Made by a program: the position numbers and the translations under genes. Under the pieces are notes generated by a model, which had not been told where the DNA came from, did not search any database, and was given only the letters and a program-made list of their open reading frames with translations. From Saprospiraceae bacterium (GTDB taxonomy: Bacteria; Bacteroidota; Bacteroidia; Chitinophagales; Saprospiraceae), in the NCBI GenBank assembly GCA_020437045.1, contig JAGQWV010000060.1, positions 1-5,428 of the forward strand: a DNA stretch of 5,428 bases, read 5' to 3'. Of this stretch, positions 1-5,428 are shown one piece after another; within the stretch, counting starts at the first letter, position 1; each line of letters opens with the position of its first letter.

Positions 1-314
1 TTTGGGGCGGAGAATTTGGCCGCACAAACTATTCTCAGGGGAAATTGACGATAGATAACTATGGAAGGGACCACCATCCCAAATGTTTTAGCCTGTGGAT
101 GGCCGGAGGAGGAATAAAAGGTGGCATTGCCTATGGAAAGACCGACGAATTCAGCTACAACATTGTGGAAAACCCGGTCCATATTCACGACTTCCAGGCC
201 ACTGTACTACACCTTTTGGGGCTGAACCACGAGCAGCTGACTTACAAGTTTCAGGGAAGAAGGTACCGATTGACCGATGTACATGGTCAGGTGGTAAATG
301 AATTGCTGGCATGA
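1..314 (+). CDS. DUF1501 family protein, C-terminal part (5' end outside window)
   Basis: The frame is open from base 3 to the TGA at 312-314 and gives 103 residues, so the gene runs in from the left edge. A TTG at base 45 is in frame but is not a credible start, because conserved family sequence (WGGEFGRT) precedes it. Seen directly: the GGEFGRT block, then GRDHHP at about visible residues 21-26, an AGGGIKGG glycine loop, the ATDEF-like segment KTDEFSYN, ENPVHIHDF, and a LLGLNHEQLTYKFQGR ending. This order is typical of the C-terminus of DUF1501 (PF07394), a relative of the alkaline phosphatase/sulfatase superfamily; the Asp/His cluster in GRDHHP and the His pair in HIHD may be metal ligands (inference). 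Full-length members are about 400-500 residues and usually carry a Tat signal, which cannot be seen here. Its stop overlaps the next start (ATGA), the usual pairing with a DUF1549/DUF1553 cytochrome. The substrate of the family is not established. Confidence 0.93.
   Translation, partial: WGGEFGRTNYSQGKLTIDNYGRDHHPKCFSLWMAGGGIKGGIAYGKTDEFSYNIVENPVHIHDFQATVLHLLGLNHEQLTYKFQGRRYRLTDVHGQVVNELLA
311..314 (+). promoter_or_regulatory. ATGA stop-start overlap between DUF1501 and cytochrome genes
   Basis: The TGA that ends the DUF1501 reading frame (312-314) shares bases with the ATG at 311-313 of the cytochrome gene. The upstream bases (gaattgctggc) hold no Shine-Dalgarno-like purine run, so re-initiation by terminating ribosomes is a plausible way to start the downstream gene and keep the two products in proportion. 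The overlap is seen directly; the coupling is inferred. Confidence 0.75.
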
Positions 315-379
315 GAAATTTTTGGTCGTATCTCTGTCTCCCCATGTTGATCATCGTATTGAATGCCCTGACCGGCTGC
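311..379 (+). other. Lipoprotein signal peptide with lipobox LTGC
   Basis: The first 23 codons encode a short N-terminal region with Arg2, a hydrophobic core (LCLPMLIIVLNAL) and LTGC ending at Cys23. This matches a signal peptidase II site. The residues after Cys are QPEMSRE. There is no Asp at +2, and the acidic residues only loosely resemble the surface-export signal described for Bacteroidota lipoproteins, so outer-membrane location is likely but surface exposure is not shown. Confidence 0.85.
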
Positions 380-3300
380 CAGCCGGAGATGTCGAGAGAA
401 GTTAAGTTGGCGATTAACGCCATTGATCGTCCCCTGGATTTTAATTTTGATGTTCGCCCTATACTGGCGGATCGATGTTTTTCCTGCCACGGACCAGATG
501 AACAAACGCGAAAAGGTGATCTACGCCTGGATACCAAAGATGGTGCCTTCTCCCGGTTGAAAAATGCCAAAGGTCATGCCTTTGTGGGGGGTAATCTCCA
601 GGCAAGCATGGCCTGGAAAAGAATTATTACGGATGAATCCGACCTTATAATGCCACCCAAAGAGTCAAATCTCACTTTGACTGATCAGGAAAAAGCCATC
701 ATAGCCAAATGGATAGAGCAGGGAGCCGAATGGAAAGAACACTGGGCTTTTATACCTCCCGCTCAGGTGGAAATACCGGAAAGTATCCCCAGTGAATGGA
801 CAAGAAACAATGCGATTGATTATTTCATTCAGGCTAAGCTTCTTGAACAGAAAATGTCACCGGGTCCTGAGGCCGACCGTCAACGCCTGATACGAAGGTT
901 AACCTTTGATTTAACCGGACTTCCTCCAACGATATCTGAGATAGAAGCATTTGTCAATGACGACCGACCCGACGCATATGAAGATCTGGTCGACAGCCTT
1001 TTGAATTCGATTGCCTGTGCCGAAAGATTGGCCATGGAATGGCTGGATGTGGCGCGATATGCCGATTCTCATGGCATGCATGCTGATGGTCTGCGCATCA
1101 TGTGGCCCTGGAGAGATTGGGTCATCGAGGCATTTAATAAAAATCTTCCTTATGATCAGTTTGTGACCTGGCAGCTTGCCGGAGACCTAATTCCCCATGC
1201 CACCCAGGAACAAAAACTGGCTACCGGATTTCTGAGAAATCAACCCTTAAATTCTGAGTCCGGTATTGTGCCGGAGGAATTCCGGCTTAAGTATGTGGCT
1301 GATCGAACCAATACCACCGCTACTGCTTTTCTAGGATTGACCATGGAATGCGCCACCTGCCATGATCATAAATTCGATCCGATTTCGCAAAAGGAGTACT
1401 ATCAGATGTCTGCGTTCTTTAATAGCATCAAAGAGTTGGGAATGATCGGTAATGATATGAATTTTGGACCCTTATTGCTCCTCACCGACACCAACACCGA
1501 CCATCATATAAAGCTTCTAACGGATAGTATAAGCATGCTCGAAGCAAAGAAGGCTTCACATAGTATTGATATTCAGGAAGTTAAAAAATACATAAAAGAA
1601 ATTAATACTCCCTTACCCCTGCTAAGCTGTGGTTTGGATTCTTACCAAAAAGAGAATCGAAAGGTGGCAGGTGTAATTGGAAAAGGTACCGTGACCGTAA
1701 ATGGTGAGCCCGAAATCGTGGCCGGTAAATTTGGTGCAGCCGTTCGTCTGACCAATGATTATGATCAAATCAATATAAACGGACTAGAACACTTTAATCT
1801 GGATGATCCCTTCTCTTTCGATGCATGGATAAAGACGGAAAAAACGGGCACCTTTCAATCGATCGTTGGAAATATTGGAGATAAAAATTCGGGATGGAGA
1901 GGTTGGCTCTTTTTTATGGACACTCTGAATAGACCCGGACTTCATCTGGTCAATAATTTATCGCAAAACTATATCCATGTTGTTGGACAAGATGCTGTAC
2001 CGGTCAACCAGTGGTTGCATATTGCTTTTACTTACGATGGTTCAGCTCAGGCTTCAGGCGTGAGAATTTATATCAACGGCCAATCCATTGAACTTGGCAT
2101 CTTAAGTGATCGTTTGTACAAGAATATTTTGCCGGTCAAATTCCGTAATTATCAACCGGATCCACAGCGCGGTGTACGGATGGGCAGGGGTACCAAATAT
2201 TTGTTTTCCGAAACGGACGACGGTGTTTTTTACGGAGCGATGGATCAGGTAAATCTATATGACCTGTGCCTGGCAGAAGCAGAGGTGATGAAGTTGAGTG
2301 GAGAACAGATGGCTGTCAATTTACTCTCTGACGAGCTATTAGAAGATTATTATTCGAAAAGATACGACCCCTTTACGCAATCTACTGATGTACTACTTAG
2401 ATCGTTGAGAAAGCAGAAGTATGCCATAATCGATACCATCCGGGAAGTGATGGTTCTGGAGGAAATGCCGACGCCCAGGAAGACCCACATCCTCAGGAGG
2501 GGCCAATATGATGATCCCGGAGAAGAAGTGAGTCCGCATACACCCACCAGCATATTTCCTTATGACAGTGCTTTGCAAGCCAATCGTCTGGGACTTGCTC
2601 AATGGCTATTTCAGGATAATCATCCATTGACTTCCCGGGTGGCCGTCAATCGTTATTGGCAGATGATTTTTGGCCGGGGTATCGTATCCACTCCTCACGA
2701 TTTTGGTGTACAAGGGGCTTTGCCAACGCATCCTCAATTGTTGGATTGGTTAGCTATGAACTTCAGAGATTCGGGATGGAATGTTAAAAAGCTTCTCAAA
2801 TTGATGGTGATGTCGGCCACCTACAAGCAATCATCGGTTATGGGTGACACCTTGAGAGATACCAAGAACCTCTGGTTGTCCAGGGGGCCTAACTATCGTA
2901 TGCCGATGGAAATGATCAGGGATAATGCATTGGCTTCCAGTGGACTCTTGGTAAAGGAGATTGGGGGTGAAAGTGTCAAACCATACCAGCCAGATGGACT
3001 TTGGAAAGAGAAAAATGAATTTTCGGGATTTCTCATCACCTATCAGCACGACGCCGGTGAAAAGTTGTATCGAAGGAGTATGTATACCTTTATTCGCCGT
3101 ACGTCCCCACCGCCGATCATGACCATTTTTGATGCCCCTACCCGGGATGTCTGCACAGTCAAAAGAGAGGTCACTAATACACCCCTGCAAGCCTTGGTCC
3201 TACTTAATGATCCCCAATTTATGGAGGCAGCCAGGGTGTTGGCGGAAAGGATACAATATGAAGGGGGACCTACCTCCCGGGAGCAGATCAAATATGCTTT

Positions 3301-3526
3301 TCGATTGGTCTGTGGTCGGATGCCGGAAGAGAAAGAAGCTGCCCTGCTCATGGAGCAATTCGCTGCTGAATCGAAAAAATTCCAGCGTACACCGCAATCA
3401 GCTAAAAGCATTCTGGATATAGGAGAACGAAAAAGAGATACGGATCTGGAGGAGGTCAACACAGCGGCTCTGGCAATGGTATGTAATACCATTCTCAATT
3501 TTGATGAGGCCTATATGAAACGGTAA
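311..3526 (+). CDS. Haem-c lipoprotein, PSCyt1-DUF1549-LamG-DUF1553 architecture
   Basis: This is a complete 1071-residue envelope protein. Residues 1-23 form a lipoprotein signal with lipobox LTGC (acylated Cys23, then Gln, so no inner-membrane Asp+2 retention signal). PSCyt1 (PF07635) spans about 45-140, with haem-binding CFSCH at 56-60 and a candidate axial Met114 in IMPP. DUF1549/PSCyt2 (PF07583) spans about 165-372, with the LTFDLTGLPPT and EWLDVARYADSHG blocks and a second CxxCH, CATCHDHKFDP, from Cys347. A LamG/concanavalin-like domain (PF13385 type) lies at about 440-665, marked by FSFDAWIKTE, QWLHIAFTYDG, VRIYINGQ and GAMDQVNLYD. DUF1553/PSD1 (PF07587) spans about 757-1065, with HPLTSRVAVNRYWQMIFG, FGVQGALPTHPQLLDWLA and REVTNTPLQALVLLNDPQF. 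The usual C-terminal block is present, so the protein is not truncated. The role is probably redox, with LamG binding a carbohydrate or the partner protein (inference). The ATG at 311 overlaps the DUF1501 stop, suggesting translational coupling. Cytochrome c maturation genes must lie elsewhere. Family assignment is secure; the biochemical reaction is unknown. Confidence 0.95.
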   Translation: MRNFWSYLCLPMLIIVLNALTGCQPEMSREVKLAINAIDRPLDFNFDVRPILADRCFSCHGPDEQTRKGDLRLDTKDGAFSRLKNAKGHAFVGGNLQASMAWKRIITDESDLIMPPKESNLTLTDQEKAIIAKWIEQGAEWKEHWAFIPPAQVEIPESIPSEWTRNNAIDYFIQAKLLEQKMSPGPEADRQRLIRRLTFDLTGLPPTISEIEAFVNDDRPDAYEDLVDSLLNSIACAERLAMEWLDVARYADSHGMHADGLRIMWPWRDWVIEAFNKNLPYDQFVTWQLAGDLIPHATQEQKLATGFLRNQPLNSESGIVPEEFRLKYVADRTNTTATAFLGLTMECATCHDHKFDPISQKEYYQMSAFFNSIKELGMIGNDMNFGPLLLLTDTNTDHHIKLLTDSISMLEAKKASHSIDIQEVKKYIKEINTPLPLLSCGLDSYQKENRKVAGVIGKGTVTVNGEPEIVAGKFGAAVRLTNDYDQININGLEHFNLDDPFSFDAWIKTEKTGTFQSIVGNIGDKNSGWRGWLFFMDTLNRPGLHLVNNLSQNYIHVVGQDAVPVNQWLHIAFTYDGSAQASGVRIYINGQSIELGILSDRLYKNILPVKFRNYQPDPQRGVRMGRGTKYLFSETDDGVFYGAMDQVNLYDLCLAEAEVMKLSGEQMAVNLLSDELLEDYYSKRYDPFTQSTDVLLRSLRKQKYAIIDTIREVMVLEEMPTPRKTHILRRGQYDDPGEEVSPHTPTSIFPYDSALQANRLGLAQWLFQDNHPLTSRVAVNRYWQMIFGRGIVSTPHDFGVQGALPTHPQLLDWLAMNFRDSGWNVKKLLKLMVMSATYKQSSVMGDTLRDTKNLWLSRGPNYRMPMEMIRDNALASSGLLVKEIGGESVKPYQPDGLWKEKNEFSGFLITYQHDAGEKLYRRSMYTFIRRTSPPPIMTIFDAPTRDVCTVKREVTNTPLQALVLLNDPQFMEAARVLAERIQYEGGPTSREQIKYAFRLVCGRMPEEKEAALLMEQFAAESKKFQRTPQSAKSILDIGERKRDTDLEEVNTAALAMVCNTILNFDEAYMKR

Positions 3527-3538
3527 GATGACTGCAGG

Positions 3539-4078
3539 GTGATTTTTTCAAATTATTTATCTTCAAGCCATAGTGTAAAATCGATACAAGTGAAAACATC
3601 CTGGGCACTGCCTCCCTATGCTAAACCGGACATGATTTTTAATGCAATTCCCGAAGATGAGCGAATTTGGGTTCCCCAGGCACCAAATATTTGGTTTCGT
3701 CCCCTTTTTCTGGATACTGTGGGTGGGGCCTGGTTTAATTTACTGCGCGTCAGGCGATCTGGTGTATTAAGCAGGCACCGGCATCCAGCGCCTGTATATG
3801 GTTACGTAATTAAAGGACACTGGCATTATCTGGAACATGATTTTATAGCCGCTCCAGGTAAATTTCTATTTGAACCACCTGGAGAGACGCATACTCTGGT
3901 GGTCGATAGCGACGATGAGATGATTACCATGTTTAATGTCAATGGAGCCATGATTTATGTCGATGAAGATGGTAAAGCGATTGGTTATGAAGATGTGTTT
4001 ACTAAAATTGAGATGTGTATGAACCACTACGACCAAGTGGGGTTGGGAAAATCCTTTATTGAACAATTTATTCGTTGA
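3539..4078 (+). CDS. Cupin, 2,4'-dihydroxyacetophenone dioxygenase family
   Basis: A cytoplasmic single-domain cupin of 179 residues from the GTG at 3539. Cupin motif 1 is at about 74-100: GVLSRHRHPAPVYGYVIKG then HWHYLEHD. Motif 2 is at about 106-130: GKFLFEPPGETHTLVV. His80, His82 and His118 are the expected metal ligands, and their 2- and 38-residue spacings fit the three-histidine iron site I recall for the DAD enzyme; Glu99 is nearby. IWVPQAPNIWFRPL and the tail MIYVDEDGKAIGYEDVFTKIEMC also match that family from memory. Characterised DAD splits 2,4'-dihydroxyacetophenone into 4-hydroxybenzoate and formate. Nothing else here suggests aromatic catabolism, so the true substrate may differ. 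It starts 12 bases after the cytochrome stop and ends 6 bases before the KduD-like gene. The start is uncertain: GTG at 3590 (giving VKTSWALPPY) would remove 17 poorly conserved-looking residues, and neither GTG has a clear ribosome-binding site. ATG at 3632 would cut into conserved sequence. Confidence 0.88.
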   Translation: MIFSNYLSSSHSVKSIQVKTSWALPPYAKPDMIFNAIPEDERIWVPQAPNIWFRPLFLDTVGGAWFNLLRVRRSGVLSRHRHPAPVYGYVIKGHWHYLEHDFIAAPGKFLFEPPGETHTLVVDSDDEMITMFNVNGAMIYVDEDGKAIGYEDVFTKIEMCMNHYDQVGLGKSFIEQFIR

Positions 4079-4084
4079 TTTTTA

Positions 4085-4855
4085 ATGAGCATTTTATCAG
4101 CGTTTTCGCTGGAAGGAAAAACAGCTTTGGTAACCGGAGCCGCCCGAGGGTTAGGTCAGGCAATGGCTATCGGATTGGCAGAGGCAGGAGCTGATCTGAT
4201 GTTGGTCGACTGTGATTCCCTCGATGTAACCAGCAAAGAAATCGAAAAATTAGCGCGTAAATGTGGGCAGCTAATAGTAGACCTCTCTACTTTAAAAAAG
4301 AGACAAGCCGCCGAGTTAGTGGAGGATACCGTGAAAGCTCTTGGTGGCTTAGACATTATGGTCAATAATGCCGGAATCATCCGGCGTCATCCTACGGTCG
4401 AATTTTCCGAAGCAGACTGGGAAGAGGTGGTAAACTTAAATCTAAGTAGTGTCTTTTATTTGTGCCAGGCGGCGGGAAAATATTTTGCAGAACAGAACCA
4501 ATCCGGGAAGATTATTAACATGGCTTCGATGTTATCTTTTCAGGGAGGATTTATGGTGCCATCGTACACAGCGACAAAAAGTGCCTTGGCAGGGTTGACC
4601 CGGGCATTGGCTAATGAGTGGGCAAGTCGAAATATTAATGTCAATGCTATCGCTCCAGGTTATTTTATCACAGAAGTGACTGCCGGTATCCGGTCTGATG
4701 AATTAAGAAATAAAGCGGTGTTAGACCGTATACCTGCAGGTAGATACGGGACTCCCGATGAACTGAAAGGTATCGTGGTGTTCCTGGCTTCAGCGGCTTC
4801 CGACTATCTGCATGGTGCGGTACTACCTATTGATGGAGGGTGGCTCTCCCGCTAA
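4085..4855 (+). CDS. kduD: 2-deoxy-D-gluconate 3-dehydrogenase-like SDR (KduD)
   Basis: A complete 256-residue classical short-chain dehydrogenase, the normal length for the family. The Rossmann nucleotide loop is TGAARGLG at 17-24. Asp42 at the end of strand beta-2 favours NAD(H) over NADP(H). NNAG is at 94-97, and the catalytic tetrad is Asn119, Ser148, Tyr161 and Lys165 (YTATK). The segments LSFQGGFMVPSYTATKSALA, TRALANEWA, NVNAIAPGYF, RIPAGRYGTP and the C-terminal DGGWLSR closely resemble KduD. KduD interconverts 3-deoxy-D-glycero-2,5-hexodiulosonate and 2-dehydro-3-deoxy-D-gluconate (KDG) in the cytoplasmic breakdown of unsaturated uronates from pectin, glycosaminoglycans or similar polyuronides. 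The usual partner isomerase KduI is not in the window; a cupin of another family lies directly upstream, 6 bases away. Position 4085 is the first ATG and gives the expected N-terminus (FSLEGKTALVTG). A related sugar or sugar-acid dehydrogenase with a different substrate remains possible. Confidence 0.88.
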   Translation: MSILSAFSLEGKTALVTGAARGLGQAMAIGLAEAGADLMLVDCDSLDVTSKEIEKLARKCGQLIVDLSTLKKRQAAELVEDTVKALGGLDIMVNNAGIIRRHPTVEFSEADWEEVVNLNLSSVFYLCQAAGKYFAEQNQSGKIINMASMLSFQGGFMVPSYTATKSALAGLTRALANEWASRNINVNAIAPGYFITEVTAGIRSDELRNKAVLDRIPAGRYGTPDELKGIVVFLASAASDYLHGAVLPIDGGWLSR

Positions 4856-4892
4856 AATCTGACACTTATATCTGACTTAAATTTAATTACGC
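4856..4892 (+). other. Short AT-rich spacer inside the operon
   Basis: These 37 bases between the KduD-like stop and the FG-GAP gene are AT-rich. They hold two copies of TCTGAC (4858-4863 and 4871-4876), 13 bases apart. No hairpin with a T-run, no Shine-Dalgarno sequence and no Bacteroidota-type TTTG / TAnnTTTG promoter pair was seen. The AT-rich bases just before the ATG are what Bacteroidota translation starts often look like. Confidence 0.5.
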
Positions 4893-5428
4893 ATGGGGAA
4901 AATATTATTATTTGGATTTTTGAGATTAATATTCTTTTTACTGCTTGGAATTGAGCATGGGCTAACGCAGGATTTTTCCCGGCTAAAATATAATAACCCC
5001 GATTTAGTGGTTGATTTGGGGGTTGGCCTCTGGGCCTGGCCATTGCCAATTGATAAAGATGGTGATGGTGATATGGATTTAATTGTCTCTTGTCCCGATG
5101 TGCCTTTTAATGGTGTGTATTATTTTGAAAACACTACAGGCAAGGTGAAGAATCCCATTTTTGAAAAGCCAATCTGGTTAGCCCCATCCCGCAAGAATCT
5201 GCAAATATCTTATGTCGACGATGTGGCTTATGTGACGAGTCGCGGTGAATTTTATCATGATTTTCAAAATCAATTATTTGATGATCCGGAGTTAATTATG
5301 GATACAGAAAGTTTGGAGAAAAAGCATCAGAAAATTCGCTTTAGTCTTTGGAAATACGTGGACTATGAAGGAGACGGTGATTTGGATCTAATAGCTGGTA
5401 TTGATGATTGGGGTGATTACGGCTGGGA
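4893..5428 (+). CDS. Secreted FG-GAP/VCBS-repeat protein, N-terminal part (3' end outside window)
   Basis: The frame is open from the ATG at 4893 to the right edge, giving 178 complete codons with no stop. Residues 1-26 look like an export signal: Lys3, a hydrophobic core (LIFFLLLGI at about 12-20) and a possible cleavage near GLTQD; no lipobox cysteine is present. Two calcium-loop repeats are visible: DKDGDGDMDLIV at 54-65 and DYEGDGDLDLIAG at 157-169. Each is an Asp-rich DxDGDGDxD-type loop followed by a beta strand, the hallmark of FG-GAP/VCBS beta-propeller blades. Between them are GVYYFENTTG, a common segment in such proteins, and a less regular stretch (about 85-150). Such proteins act outside the cytoplasm, in adhesion, binding or as scaffolds for attached domains; enzymatic domains may follow beyond the edge. 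Co-orientation and a 37-base gap place it in the operon. Function beyond an exported calcium-binding propeller cannot be given. Confidence 0.85.
   Translation, partial: MGKILLFGFLRLIFFLLLGIEHGLTQDFSRLKYNNPDLVVDLGVGLWAWPLPIDKDGDGDMDLIVSCPDVPFNGVYYFENTTGKVKNPIFEKPIWLAPSRKNLQISYVDDVAYVTSRGEFYHDFQNQLFDDPELIMDTESLEKKHQKIRFSLWKYVDYEGDGDLDLIAGIDDWGDYGW

Noticed and set aside
45..314. TTG at 45 as the start of a small 89-residue gene
   Set aside because: The frame stays open to the left edge and the upstream codons encode the conserved DUF1501 GGEFGRT block, so this is the tail of a longer gene.
151..570. Minus-strand open frame of 139 codons
   Set aside because: It lies wholly opposite the DUF1501 and cytochrome genes, which have strong family signatures, and its translation shows no recognisable domain. 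It is a shadow frame.
3043..3498. Minus-strand open frame of 151 codons
   Set aside because: It is antisense to the conserved DUF1553 region of the cytochrome gene and has no motif or start context of its own.
3527..3560. Possible terminator between the cytochrome and cupin genes (CTGCAG palindrome followed by a T6 run)
   Set aside because: The palindrome is only six bases with no loop, so it cannot form a stable stem, and the T-run lies inside the cupin reading frame.
4858..4876. Direct repeat TCTGAC twice in the spacer, considered as an operator
   Set aside because: Six-base copies in a short AT-rich spacer can arise by chance, and no promoter elements accompany them.
1..5428. tRNA, rRNA, CRISPR array, insertion sequence or riboswitch
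   Set aside because: Nearly all bases are explained by five coding regions; no cloverleaf-like sequence, spaced repeat array, transposase or terminal inverted repeat was seen.

Overview
The window is one strand of tightly packed protein-coding DNA, with about 98% in five genes that all read rightward. From left to right they are: the C-terminal end of a DUF1501 protein (1-314, cut by the left edge); a 1071-residue haem-c lipoprotein of the planctomycete-type cytochrome family, PSCyt1-DUF1549-LamG-DUF1553 (311-3526); a small cupin of the 2,4'-dihydroxyacetophenone dioxygenase type (3539-4078); a short-chain dehydrogenase very like KduD, 2-deoxy-D-gluconate 3-dehydrogenase (4085-4855); and the start of a secreted FG-GAP/VCBS-repeat protein (4893-5428, cut by the right edge).

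Gaps are -4, 12, 6 and 37 bases, and no convincing terminator or internal promoter is visible. The simplest reading is a single operon whose promoter and end both lie outside the window. No RNA gene, mobile element, CRISPR array or long repeat was seen, and no stretch over 300 bases lacks a gene.

The organism is probably a member of the Bacteroidota, perhaps a marine or particle-associated glycan degrader. Base composition is moderately AT-leaning, no clear Shine-Dalgarno sequence precedes any start, and a lipoprotein cytochrome of this family sits with its DUF1501 partner. DUF1501/DUF1549/DUF1553 pairs are most famous in Planctomycetota and Verrucomicrobiota but are also found in Bacteroidota. 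The phylum is an inference, since no marker gene is present.

The DUF1501 and cytochrome proteins should act in the cell envelope, and the FG-GAP protein is probably exported. The cupin and KduD-like enzyme have no export signal and should be cytoplasmic. A plausible but unproven model is a sugar-acid or glycan oxidation pathway: envelope proteins bind or oxidise a saccharide outside, and the cytoplasmic enzymes process a keto-deoxy-uronate-type product. The cupin lies where a KduI isomerase (also a cupin-fold enzyme) might be expected beside KduD, which makes its true substrate the most interesting open question here.
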